A stretch of 64,000 nt of DNA from Tritrichomonas foetus (Eukaryota > Parabasalia > Tritrichomonadida > Tritrichomonadidae). The notes under the pieces were generated by a model, which saw only the letters and a list, made by a program, of their open reading frames with translations, made no database searches and was not told the origin of the DNA. Below, piece after piece: positions 40,601-50,135 of the stretch. The translations under genes and the position numbers were made by a program. The number at the start of each line of letters is the position of its first letter. Positions within the stretch are counted from its first letter, which is position 1. The stretch is from NCBI GenBank assembly GCA_001839685.1, contig MLAK01001382.1, positions 15,727 through 79,726 on the forward strand. Reading direction: 5' to 3'.

Positions 40601-43600
40601 ATTTTTTATTTGACCTTTTCCTGTTGTGATATTGTAATTTGCTGGATATCTTCCTTTATTCTTTAAAAAGCAAGTTAATTGATTTACATGTCCAACTTTA
40701 ACACTACCAAATGATAAATGAGAGAGGTTTTTTGGAAATGTAAACTCAAAAGCAACATCAAACGCTTCAGCAGAAACATTTACATGTTGTGATGCGAATG
40801 TTCTTGTTTTGTTTTGATCCAAAATATCAATTTGTAAACTCTTTTTCACTGAAACAGGCTTTGTTGAAGTAAATGTGATTTCAATAGGCGTTGACTTGGT
40901 CGAATATAGCATTCCTTCTGTTTGACTAATTGTGAAACAATTTCCTAAATTGTTTCCACCTTTAATTCTCCAACAAGCTGTAATTTTCCCTGTATTTTTA
41001 ATTTCAAATTTCATTGTTCGAACTTGCTTCAGAAGCAGCTTTTCAAAATCAAGAGATGTTTTAGAAACTTCCATAACAGGACAACATCCATCTCCAATTA
41101 TCGGAATAATAATTGGTTCAGGATTATCTTTAATAAAAATGGACATTGTATTATGGAATCTATCAACAGAATTTGGATTAAATCCTATTTTCACTGTTTT
41201 TGTTTCATGTGGATTAATAACCATAGAATTACTACTTGAGGAATTATTTGATGATATTGAAGCTGATGTTGATAGTGAATGCTCTTTAGAGTTATGAATG
41301 ACGTTTTCAAAAGTCCAAACAGATTTAGATCCACATTCAGCAAGTAAAACTGTAACTTCTGCAGGAAAAGAAGATTTATTGACTAAATTGACATCTTGCT
41401 TATAGAGAGCAGAAACATTTCTTCCAAGTTTTTCTTTGGTGATTAATAATGCACCAAATCTAAATGCTTTTTCAGATAACACATAAGAAAAGAGGGTTTT
41501 GGGATCAGGTGTATTGACTACTTTACCAAATAAGGCTTTAGGATTTCGATCAATATCAGGTTGTTCACAAAAGCCTTGAACTGGAAGTTTAAAGATATCA
41601 TTCCGGCAGTCACAGATTCCAAAAAGTAAATTTGACGTGTATTTTTGTGCATTGTTTGCAGAAAATTGCAAATTTAGCGTTATTCTAGAATTAGCTTCGA
41701 TATGCCATCTTTTAGTATAATTTGTGATATCAATTTCTTCGTGAATTTCTTCTTCTTCTTCTGTATATTCAATTTCATTCACATCTTGTTGCAAAGAATC
41801 ATCGCATGGCTTTGGGATAAGTTTTATAATTTTCTTTGTTGGAGGCAGTTCATAGGGAATTTCACCTGGAAGTTGATCACTAATGATTTTGAAATTAACA
41901 GGCATATCTTGTAAAACTGGAGAGCCAATCAATGAATCATCTGGCAAAACTAATCTTGGTTTTGGAATTAATTGTATGAATGCTTTTTCTTTTAGATTTG
42001 AAGTATCTGGAAGGAATTGGTAAATTTCCTTCATAACATCATCAATGGGTATTGTTGCATCAACAAGCAAACTATTTCCAGAAATGATAGAATTTTCACT
42101 TTCGTTCATTGTAATATCTAGGGAAATAAAATTATTTCCATCATGAACTTTTTCACAAATTCGTCCAAACGTATATTGAAACATCATCACTGCCAACAAA
42201 AATGGATCGGAAGGTAAAGAAGCTTTCGATCTTGTTTTTTTAGCCTTATCTTTATGTGAATTTCCTTTCGAAGTATTAGAGGGGGAATTAAGATTAAAAT
42301 CTGCTAAATCATCGCCATGTGTAATTAAATATTTTCGATAGTTCTCACGTTTTTCATCAACATCTTTCTTTTGTTCATCAGTAAGAGAATTATAATCTTC
42401 TTCACTCATATTAAATAATTTATCCATCAATTGTTTTATATCTGTGACTTTTTTCTTAACTTCTTCATGATCATTTGTGGCTTGATGTTGAGCCAGGGCA
42501 GTTTCATTAGCATTTAAAGCAATATGAAACACATAATGTCCTTCTAAACCTTGTAGAACATAATTTAAGGAAATTTCATTCGCTGTTAAATTATTATGTG
42601 ATAAAACAGTGAAAGGATTATTTTGTAATTCTTCTTGAGTATTTTTTTGTTTGAGAAAATGAATTAAAAATGATTCACCCTCATTTGTTTCTGGAAAAAC
42701 ATCTAATCCGTCAATGATAAAGCCTTTTCTATATTCTTTTTGATTAATTGTCTGATTGAAGGCCTGAATATAATTATCAGCAGGTGAGTTGTGTGGTATT
42801 GATTCCCATAGAGCTTGCAGGGAAATAATTGGAATATTATCTAAGTATCTGGAAATTGCTTGACTGACTGATGTGCGTCCGCTTTTTGGAGGACCATGAA
42901 CTATAATACAAAGAGAGAATTTTGATACTTTTGTACCAGAGGAGAATAAAATACTATCATTTTGAAATATTTTATTTCTATTTACTTCTTGCTTTAATTC
43001 TTTTTGATTCTTGAGTTTTAATGAATTCAAAAATAGCTGAAAATCAAACTGAGGTGAAAAAACATCAATTGGATATTTTCCAGGATTAATTAAATCTACA
43101 GACATTTGTGAAGGCTCACTAAATTCGCGAATTGGTGGGAATGTTATAGAATTAGGCTCAAAGAAAAGCTTCATTTGAACTCCATTTCCTTTCAATGATA
43201 CATAAAAAGTATTTGAATTGTGCTTAATGTTAATTGGAAATTGCATTAGATAGTTTTTCTCATCTTGTGGCGAAAAACTAATATCAATGTTAACAAAACT
43301 AGATGGTGGTAAAATTCCTTGTGTTGGTGTTGCTTTAAATATTGATTTTTTCGAAGGGGCTTTATTTCTTTGAAGCACATTAGTGAATTGAGCAGGTTCA
43401 ATTTTAAATTCACAGGCAACATCATTCAAATTCTGAAGTTGAAGAGTTTGAACTCTCGTTTGCCCAAGTGTTGTTGTTTCAAAATCAAAATGATTTTTGG
43501 AGAAAACTAATGAGGGCATGATAATGTTAGCATTGATATTAATCATGTAACCATAATCTTCTTTGAAAACTAAGGGGATCTTATAATTAAATTTGCCTAA

Positions 43601-46600
43601 ATTTTCCTTTTTCCTTTTAGAAGTATCAAATGAAAATGTAATTTGCAAAGTTTCATTTGGCGGTACATCTCGGAAACTAGATGGTTGAATCGAAAAGCCA
43701 GTTCCGTTTAGTGAATTAACAAGAACTTCAAAAGAGATTGGAAATGGTGTTATTGATGTTATTTCATAGGTAAGTGATTTTGTTTCACCTAAAATTAATT
43801 GTCCAAAATCGACCACAAATGAAGACAAAGCAAATCCTTCAAATCTTTTAACATTACTGAGTTTTGTTGACATTTTTAACTGAGAAAATATTGAAGGTGA
43901 AATATTTAATTTCCTTTGATTTGTATATTTTTCAATCATCAGCATTTTCTCAGCCCGATATTCATCATCCATTAGTTTGTCTGAATCATCAATTGATTTA
44001 GTTGAAAATGAATTTGTGTGTTTATTTAAATATTCAGTTGTTGCATCTTCTTCTTTTAGTCTTGGAAGATTTGTTTTAAGTTGCGGGAAGAAGCATTCTG
44101 CTGATAAATCAATTTGAACATCATCATAATGGCCTATTTCAACAAAAAATGAAGTTCTTATTGGTTTTGGAACACCACATATTGCATTTAAAGTAAATTC
44201 AACTGTTTCTTTAATTCCAATTTGACCTGATTTAGGAATAATATTCAGCATCTTAAAATCACAACCTCTTGGTATCTTGACTTTAAAGTTAATTGGCACT
44301 TCACTTGTATTATTCAGAGAGAAATTGCCTGTAAGTGGTGTAGAATAGTCAATTTTACCAAAATCAATAGATTTCGGTGATATAGAATAGTCAATCGCGG
44401 CTGATGATCCTGTTAATTGAATTGCATATTCTGGTCCTCCAATTACATGACATATTGCTGTGCATGAAAAATTACTACATCCATTAACTTTCACTCCTTC
44501 ACCTGCAAAAAATGTAATATGAATATCAATAGAATCGCCTGGATCAATTCTTCCACGAATTGGATAAATATCAAATATTCTCTCATCATTTGCAGTTTGT
44601 AGCTCCCAATAAAAATCAGCATGAGTTTCACTTGTATTTGTTACTTCAATGTGTTGAGTATCTTCTGTATGAATCATTAAAATACCAAAATCTATCGAAG
44701 TTGATGGCTCAAATAATAAATTCGGGAAAATCATTTCAGTATGAATTTTCATATTATAGAATTGCGGAGAATTTTTAAATATGAATTTTATTTGTGAATC
44801 AAAAATCTCACTCGCAAACGTGGTTTTAAAACTTGGATCAAAGATGACTTCGAAATGCTCGGTTTCATTAGGATTTAAGAAAAATTCAATTGGACTAATA
44901 GTAAAGTAATTTGGACATATTGCTGCTATTTCAAGAGGTAAAGCCGATAAATTCTGAATTGTGTTCTGTTGAATAATTGGACTTAATAATGATTTTGTTG
45001 GTGAAATTGCGGAATTTGTGCTTATATGTGAACTTATTTGTTCTTCTTGAGTAACATCATGAATATATAAAAAGTTCATACTCTTTTCACCAAATTCGAT
45101 CATCGGTTGAATAAATTTACCTTCAACTAATGGATGAAAAAGATCTGTTCTTTGTCTATTTAAGGTATAATGACATTGTGGTATAAAAGAAAAGCTGGCA
45201 GGCTTTTTAGATTCAACAATAATACTAAAGTTAGCAATCTCACCTTTTCCAATTGTGACAGAATCAGGTTCAATTCTTTTCAAAACAGGTGATTTCTCTT
45301 CATTTTTGGCTTTTGGAATTGACCAACGGATTTCTTGAGCTCTTCTTCCTCGATTTTCTACAGAAAATTGGACAATTGCTGGCTGGCCAATGAAAACATA
45401 TCCATAATCAATTTTATCCATATCGATTGATGGAACAAGTGTTGATCCAAATCCTTTAGCTTTCAATTCAACAGTAAATGGCTTTAGATGCTGAAAAGTT
45501 AAAATCAAGCGACTCTTAAACAGCCCAACATCATTTAAATTGGCAAAAATTCGAATAGTTTTCGTTTCTCCAGCTGCAATATCATCTTCAACAGGATCGA
45601 TATCAAAAGCATAATTATCACTTGCAAATGTAGCAACATAATGTGAAGAAATTAATGAATCATTAAAAATTGTTACTTCTTTCATTGAGTCTTCAAGAAC
45701 ATTAATTTGACCGAAAGATATTTCAGTTGCGGATAATTTAATATTGGGTCCTCTACATAATGCAGTGACAGTAAAAGGCAAAGAAGGTAAATCACTTCCA
45801 CTAATTCTGATATATCTAACAAACTTTAAATGACCAAGTTGTAAAGGTGTGACAGCAAAAGGAAAATTCTCATAATGATGTGCTCCAATAATACCTCTAG
45901 GTTTAAGAAATTCCACACTTGCCTCAAGAGCAGAAACATCACCAGCGTCAATAAATTCAAATTTTGCTGGAAAATCAGTCTCATCAACAAGACACACAGA
46001 TGATTCATATCTTCTTCCAATAAATATCTCACCTAATTCAATTACACTATTTTTAATTGATATTTCAGGACAAATACATTTAGCTGTAATATCCATCGAC
46101 ATTAAAAGTCCATCAAATTTAGGCGCACTTAAATTTAATTTAACATTATAATCTTGAATTCGAGTCGGAATAAACTCCACGTTGATTTTTTGCTTTCCAT
46201 ATTTAGGAATAGTTCCACTACCAGGGATAACATTAAACTCTCTACACTCAAAACTCCCATCGGCTGCAAAACTTAAAGAATATTCAAAAGGAATTTGTGA
46301 CTCATTTATAATTTCAAATGTTTCTGTATATAAAAATCCAAAACTGACTAATCCAAAATCAACTTTTTGCTTATTAATTTTAAATGAAGGACCAAGTACT
46401 TTTCCAGATATAGTAATTTTTGGTTTCAGTTTATTCCAGTTTTCATTGGAGTCATCATAACCATCGATTGAAAAAGTGAATGTTTCATTAAATTGGCCAA
46501 CATGATTCGCTAATAATCTGACAATGATGGGTGTTGAACACTCAGCAATGATGCTTCCATTATCAGGTGTGAAAGTAATAAAATTACATGGAGATGGATC

Positions 46601-47236
46601 AATATGATAATTTACACCAACTTTACCAATATTTTCCAAATTCACTCTATACTCAAAAATAGAATCCAATAAAATATGACCTGCATTAATTTGTTGAACA
46701 TTAAATTGAGCCGTTGGAGGAAGCGCATTTCCCTTCATTACAAAAGCAAAGCGAGTTTGATTTTCTGAACTTTGCTCGATTGAATCATTTATAGCTTTTT
46801 GTGTATAATTTTTAATTTTAGTATTTCGTCCACTTTTTAAAGGAATTTCCGAATCCAAATATAAATTAATATTTTCATCAAAATCTTCATCGTAAAAATA
46901 GGCAGTTTGAATATAATCACCTGCTTTTTTCGGATGAAAAGTGACAATCATTTGTTGAAACCTTCTTGGCCATATTTCGAATTGAATTGGCTCAATTTCA
47001 AACGTATCGGAGTGAAAAAATAAAGATCGACTGTATTTTTCGCGCATAGAGGGATCGTTAATGTCCAAAGTGCTTTGAAAAGTCTTTTCGTCGAGTTGAT
47101 TTGGAAATTTTCGCCATTCTCCCCTCAAAATTGAGTCAGATTCATTCACAATTTTAATGACTAATCTACTGCTATTATTGATGTATGTTGGTGGGAAAAT
47201 CAATGATTCTGGTTCAATTCTGCGCGTTTTGAGCAT
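37634..47236 (-). CDS. HYDIN-like giant axonemal protein (ASH/MSP repeats plus adenylate-kinase-like domain)
   Basis: This 3,200-residue protein is a chain of immunoglobulin-like ASH/MSP domains. Each shows the pattern I-x-F-G-x-(I/V)-x(6-10)-N-x-(S/G)-x-x-P, for example F-G-K-I-D-Y-S-T-P and F-G-L-V-S-F-G-F-L. In the middle (about 1440-1660) sits a P-loop domain of adenylate-kinase type: H-G-P-P-K-S-G-R-T-S (1447-1456) and G-F-I-I-D-G-L-D, followed by a charged helical stretch. Animal and algal HYDIN have the same layout; it is a central-pair (C2) component of motile flagella. The Walker-A Lys appears replaced by Arg1454, so nucleotide binding may be altered. A Ser/Asn-rich low-complexity linker lies around residues 2780-2880. 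HYDIN homologues are usually 4,000-5,000 residues, so this one is shorter but ends cleanly. Confidence 0.93.
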   Translation of the reverse strand: MLKTRRIEPESLIFPPTYINNSSRLVIKIVNESDSILRGEWRKFPNQLDEKTFQSTLDINDPSMREKYSRSLFFHSDTFEIEPIQFEIWPRRFQQMIVTFHPKKAGDYIQTAYFYDEDFDENINLYLDSEIPLKSGRNTKIKNYTQKAINDSIEQSSENQTRFAFVMKGNALPPTAQFNVQQINAGHILLDSIFEYRVNLENIGKVGVNYHIDPSPCNFITFTPDNGSIIAECSTPIIVRLLANHVGQFNETFTFSIDGYDDSNENWNKLKPKITISGKVLGPSFKINKQKVDFGLVSFGFLYTETFEIINESQIPFEYSLSFAADGSFECREFNVIPGSGTIPKYGKQKINVEFIPTRIQDYNVKLNLSAPKFDGLLMSMDITAKCICPEISIKNSVIELGEIFIGRRYESSVCLVDETDFPAKFEFIDAGDVSALEASVEFLKPRGIIGAHHYENFPFAVTPLQLGHLKFVRYIRISGSDLPSLPFTVTALCRGPNIKLSATEISFGQINVLEDSMKEVTIFNDSLISSHYVATFASDNYAFDIDPVEDDIAAGETKTIRIFANLNDVGLFKSRLILTFQHLKPFTVELKAKGFGSTLVPSIDMDKIDYGYVFIGQPAIVQFSVENRGRRAQEIRWSIPKAKNEEKSPVLKRIEPDSVTIGKGEIANFSIIVESKKPASFSFIPQCHYTLNRQRTDLFHPLVEGKFIQPMIEFGEKSMNFLYIHDVTQEEQISSHISTNSAISPTKSLLSPIIQQNTIQNLSALPLEIAAICPNYFTISPIEFFLNPNETEHFEVIFDPSFKTTFASEIFDSQIKFIFKNSPQFYNMKIHTEMIFPNLLFEPSTSIDFGILMIHTEDTQHIEVTNTSETHADFYWELQTANDERIFDIYPIRGRIDPGDSIDIHITFFAGEGVKVNGCSNFSCTAICHVIGGPEYAIQLTGSSAAIDYSISPKSIDFGKIDYSTPLTGNFSLNNTSEVPINFKVKIPRGCDFKMLNIIPKSGQIGIKETVEFTLNAICGVPKPIRTSFFVEIGHYDDVQIDLSAECFFPQLKTNLPRLKEEDATTEYLNKHTNSFSTKSIDDSDKLMDDEYRAEKMLMIEKYTNQRKLNISPSIFSQLKMSTKLSNVKRFEGFALSSFVVDFGQLILGETKSLTYEITSITPFPISFEVLVNSLNGTGFSIQPSSFRDVPPNETLQITFSFDTSKRKKENLGKFNYKIPLVFKEDYGYMININANIIMPSLVFSKNHFDFETTTLGQTRVQTLQLQNLNDVACEFKIEPAQFTNVLQRNKAPSKKSIFKATPTQGILPPSSFVNIDISFSPQDEKNYLMQFPINIKHNSNTFYVSLKGNGVQMKLFFEPNSITFPPIREFSEPSQMSVDLINPGKYPIDVFSPQFDFQLFLNSLKLKNQKELKQEVNRNKIFQNDSILFSSGTKVSKFSLCIIVHGPPKSGRTSVSQAISRYLDNIPIISLQALWESIPHNSPADNYIQAFNQTINQKEYRKGFIIDGLDVFPETNEGESFLIHFLKQKNTQEELQNNPFTVLSHNNLTANEISLNYVLQGLEGHYVFHIALNANETALAQHQATNDHEEVKKKVTDIKQLMDKLFNMSEEDYNSLTDEQKKDVDEKRENYRKYLITHGDDLADFNLNSPSNTSKGNSHKDKAKKTRSKASLPSDPFLLAVMMFQYTFGRICEKVHDGNNFISLDITMNESENSIISGNSLLVDATIPIDDVMKEIYQFLPDTSNLKEKAFIQLIPKPRLVLPDDSLIGSPVLQDMPVNFKIISDQLPGEIPYELPPTKKIIKLIPKPCDDSLQQDVNEIEYTEEEEEIHEEIDITNYTKRWHIEANSRITLNLQFSANNAQKYTSNLLFGICDCRNDIFKLPVQGFCEQPDIDRNPKALFGKVVNTPDPKTLFSYVLSEKAFRFGALLITKEKLGRNVSALYKQDVNLVNKSSFPAEVTVLLAECGSKSVWTFENVIHNSKEHSLSTSASISSNNSSSSNSMVINPHETKTVKIGFNPNSVDRFHNTMSIFIKDNPEPIIIPIIGDGCCPVMEVSKTSLDFEKLLLKQVRTMKFEIKNTGKITACWRIKGGNNLGNCFTISQTEGMLYSTKSTPIEITFTSTKPVSVKKSLQIDILDQNKTRTFASQHVNVSAEAFDVAFEFTFPKNLSHLSFGSVKVGHVNQLTCFLKNKGRYPANYNITTGKGQIKNLISIDLPSGTIPPGDKGINITFSLKSIQTQKLSNAKGLNLHIFDSVSNEETASIPIPVSFESLYSKFSFEPENCLVSFGATSLNTTITKELTIFNNGVFPFDFELIPKIEVAPPDTGRRGFLRGKGNKKNQQQVSQMQRKQKKSNGKEFSIGHFTVTVSAGTIQPNSSVVIPIAFNSSTDGDFENNIIAKISDAPPINANPITALVTEVNENNEGVPILLSANCIVPGIMNNDFEKIFPNQHLCLRYDIAKIEMTAFLEDEQVFHFMPLVLKEETVIDVILVNPFPISCSADITIKSREKGNSSHFPFEISEKSVSIEPNSDYPLKLRFCPTSSGKFSGTFEAIVRGGTDPKTKTLKFGLEGAGALPSVTLYPQSEMTRSRSTIVNFGRTLVGLKKEKSIYILNDGLIPAYVTVKSSGKNTVENDFEMSLPGCENEEFVLSPGHKQALNVNYAPQALKKGQFHITIDVKDNSSAAISLTYIGEGFSEDVIFEGNSGSDDTDIIFKDNVVGQRQQVSFMMHNVSSNDIRFAWFNTNDFTFSPRIGHLRSHTRKEITTSFLTEKPIKLDSFKASCQWSKIEYTSMKNSNTNNKNSNLANKSNSGSNSSDNDNDVPDWDDSMQIVSFMQRNMLIPSLAQPSAPSETRSRNKTSTATLSSNTNSNINSITTRNRTNSTKNPPLPEIDLTETSVVFQSAKGPEFDLIKVVEIKPEPLFEVIPGKLKDLILRIDAISDHIKYEIDANEIEFAPTMMFETRISTVTIKNTCQIRFDYTWDTSVFGSMHTNYASSHKSPFSVAPCSGYIEPGESTTFKVMFSPEEVDDFTSHLVCDIPYLSAMPRPEIYVTGISRRPICHFNLETSDYLSAGRRHPDYTETLPEGVKVIELFSKGIGQKTTKKFEIINTTETPYEILWERKSDFCNTHTLQLKNTALCEPINCETPRTMISSGKRHIATFSYVPGSVKTIESLWEFKIPEYGVHIPLLIVGRIMPH

Positions 47237-48647
47237 TATTTCAAAATAACGGATAAATCATTCAAATCTAGCGAAATTCTATGAAAAATGTAATCTATTT
47301 TTAAATAGTTTATTTTCCTAATATTCATAAAAACTTTCTGAACTGGACCAATTATACTCTGAATATAATTATGATGAATCTAGATTTATATCAATAAAAA
47401 ATCAGTGTACGTATATATATTTCTTGTAATATTTTGTTATATTGATTGTTTCAACATATAGACCAGCAATGATAGGATTTTTCTCAAAAATCCTTCAATG
47501 ATTATAATTTATGCTTAAATTTTATGAAAAATAACCCATCCATAAAGTTTTACTTGACAACTCATAGATTTGCCAACATTGACATATCTTCAATAATTTA
47601 TATGATTTTTTTATTCATCAAAGTGGGAATGAGTCAAAAAACAGTTAATCTCTCTTTTTGAAATAATAACAAATTTACTTTGAATGATAAGCTGAAATTG
47701 AAGCTCATCATTCAAAAAAATCTAATTTGCTTCTAATCTTCAACAATAACATCAAAAATTATGTGGCACATATTTACAATGGAAATTTCATTATTATAGA
47801 CTGAGTTAATTTCGCCTGCTTTTTTCACTAACCTTCCTGCTAAGATTTACTCCAAAAACTCAATAAATGAAAGCAATTTTCAATTCATTTGTTATAAAAT
47901 TGGAAAATCAATGATTCTGTGTTCAATTCTGCGTGTCTTCGACTTTCATTATCTGCGGACGGATGTTTATGAAATTTGGAAATTTGGTTTTCATCTCACA
48001 TTAGAATTTGATAAAACTCGTAAACAATATCTTAAATGAACAATAAGAAAGATTTGTTCGGAATCATTTTTCAAAAGTGAAAAAATTTTATCAATTCTAT
48101 GAAATAAAATTAATAGAAATTAAATAAATTTATAATCGTGCTTCTCAAATCTATTGGATGAAAAAAATTCTAAAGAGAATACTCAATATTTCAATTATAT
48201 TCTTGAGAATAGATCAGATTGATTCTTAACAGTTTTGATTCTTAGAAATATTGTGAGGAGTTTTTCCACTTTTCTGAAGAATTCAAACACTCAGAAATAA
48301 TTGTGAGAAATTTTTTTGAATTGAGTTAGATTAGTGCTGATTCAATTATTGCACTTCACAACAATTTCATGAAAATTTCACTATTCGATAGTGGATTTCA
48401 TCTTATGTAAACCAATAACAATTAAACTTTTTTCCAATTTCAATGCAATTTATTTGTTCACTTTATCAAAAAGTAAAATCCTTTCACAATTATTTATAAA
48501 AAGAAAAGATAACACAATTTCACACAAATATATAATTTCATACATCTCAATTATTTGGTTATTTTCACAGTCCCATTCAAATTTCAAAAGAAAAATCCAA
48601 AATTTCATAGAGCTCCATTTATTTTTTTCTATCGCTCCTCCCATTTC
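47237..48647. other. Intergenic with a HYDIN 5' relic
   Basis: This 1.4-kb divergent spacer separates the HYDIN-like gene (minus) and a kinase (plus). It contains a decayed copy of the HYDIN gene start (47902-47940). Overlapping open frames at about 48391-48717 (plus) and 48450-48704 (minus) look composition-driven. Confidence 0.5.
47902..47940 (-). pseudogene. Relic duplicate of the HYDIN-like gene 5' end
   Basis: These 39 bases match 47194-47232 inside the first codons of the HYDIN-like gene nearly base for base (GGAAAATCAATGATTCTG, then T-T-C-A-A-T-T-C-T-G-C-G). There are about four differences, one extra base that breaks frame, and no start codon. Weak similarity continues for some tens of bases beyond. 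It is best explained as the remnant of a local duplication. Confidence 0.6.
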
Positions 48648-50135
48648 ATGCTCCAAAGCGATCTTCCTGGTTTCAATTGTCAGGGTGAGGTCACACATGA
48701 TCAAAATAACAACTTAAATCCCAAACAGAAACACAGTTCTGGAAACTTTCGCAGGATATTCAATTATTATGTTGGAGAAGAAATTGACCAAGGATCTTTT
48801 TCGACAATTCGTCTCGCTTTCCATAATACAACATTACGGCCGTGTGCTTTAAAGATGATCTCCAAAACCAAACTCAGAAATGCTGGTCAAATAGGTCAAT
48901 CCATTCTTTTTGCGGAATCCGTAATATCTCCCCTGTTAAAGCATCCAAATATCGCTAAAACTATAGAATGCGTAGAAACAAAGCGATCAATTCTTGTCTT
49001 TATGGAACTTTGTACAGATGGAAATTTGTGTGATGTTGTTCGAGATTTGAATTTCTCACAAAAAGTTGAAGTGGCCACTCAAATCATCTCTGCTGTCAAG
49101 TATCTCCACAGTCATAGTATATGTCATAGAGATATAAAAATGGACAACATTCTCATTCATAGAGGTACTGCCAAATTATGTGATTTTGGTTTTTCAACAT
49201 TTTGTATTGGTGAAAATTCCAAAATTTCAGGGGTTTGTGGCTCATATGAGTATGTTGCACCTGAGGTTATGACAGAAAGTGAATACAATGGAATGGCAGC
49301 AGATATTTGGTCCCTTGGAATCTTACTTTATAAACTTTTTTCTCATCAAGCTCCAGAAATTTCCACAATTGACTTAGAGATGGTTCCTCCTGATATTCAA
49401 ACAATTCTTCGAAAAATATTCATTCATGATCCTGCCAGCAGAATTACGATTAATGAACTGTTTGAAGAATTTCAGAAAATCAAATGTCATATTTCCAATG
49501 AAGATGAAACACAAGGAAATAATCAAACGAGAAAACATAATTCTTCAAATAAAATTCATAAAAAAGAAAAATCAATTCACTTCACAAATGCTTCGGATTC
49601 ATTCAATGATAATAGTTTAATGCAAAAGGAAGATGTTATATCTCGATTATGTGAAGCTTTAAATCGAGAAAGATCCGCGATAATGCAAGACTTAAAAGAT
49701 CCAAAATTAAACAAAACCCAAATATTGGCAAAGTTGATTAATGAATACCCAGAAAATGTTAAAATGACACGTTCAAAATTTCAAAAAAGTCAGCGTGCAA
49801 ATTCAGTTCCTCAATTATCTAATTTTGATTATCAATCTTTGATGGAACAAAATGACGATGTATTTATGCAGTTGGGTGACAAAACATTTCATGATAAAAG
49901 TATTTGCCAGATTTTCAAGGCCCTTAAAACGATTCTATTCAAATATAATTTTTGTGTTTGTACAAAGCCAAATGAAACAAATACTGTTGTCATTTTAAAC
50001 ACAGAAGAGGGTGATGTAAAGCTTCAAATGAACTGTGTTACACTTAATGATGATGGTTGTAGAATGACACTTTCAGCACCACCTCAATTTGTTTCTACAG
50101 CAAAAGAAGTTTTCAGTGAATTGGATTTCATTTGA
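48648..50135 (+). CDS. Ser/Thr protein kinase, CAMK-like, with possible KA1-like C-terminus
   Basis: This 495-residue kinase has a complete catalytic core: Gly loop G-E-E-I-D-Q-G-S-F-S-T (about 43-53), Lys69 in C-A-L-K, catalytic H160-R-D, D179-F-G and A204-P-E, then W-S-L-G. It should therefore be active. A basic linker with Ser/Thr sites follows. The last about 80 residues (from K-T-F-H-D-K-S) look like a kinase-associated-1 type domain, as in SNF1/MARK/Chk1 relatives, ending with the amphipathic A-K-E-V-F-S-E-L-D-F-I. The frame is open upstream to a TTG only, so I use the first ATG. That ATG overlaps TTTCATG, suggesting a very short leader. The substrate is unknown. Confidence 0.9.
   Translation: MLQSDLPGFNCQGEVTHDQNNNLNPKQKHSSGNFRRIFNYYVGEEIDQGSFSTIRLAFHNTTLRPCALKMISKTKLRNAGQIGQSILFAESVISPLLKHPNIAKTIECVETKRSILVFMELCTDGNLCDVVRDLNFSQKVEVATQIISAVKYLHSHSICHRDIKMDNILIHRGTAKLCDFGFSTFCIGENSKISGVCGSYEYVAPEVMTESEYNGMAADIWSLGILLYKLFSHQAPEISTIDLEMVPPDIQTILRKIFIHDPASRITINELFEEFQKIKCHISNEDETQGNNQTRKHNSSNKIHKKEKSIHFTNASDSFNDNSLMQKEDVISRLCEALNRERSAIMQDLKDPKLNKTQILAKLINEYPENVKMTRSKFQKSQRANSVPQLSNFDYQSLMEQNDDVFMQLGDKTFHDKSICQIFKALKTILFKYNFCVCTKPNETNTVVILNTEEGDVKLQMNCVTLNDDGCRMTLSAPPQFVSTAKEVFSELDFI

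Noticed and set aside
48391..48717. Overlapping plus and minus frames upstream of the first kinase
   Set aside because: AT-driven composition; they overlap the kinase start and its likely promoter.
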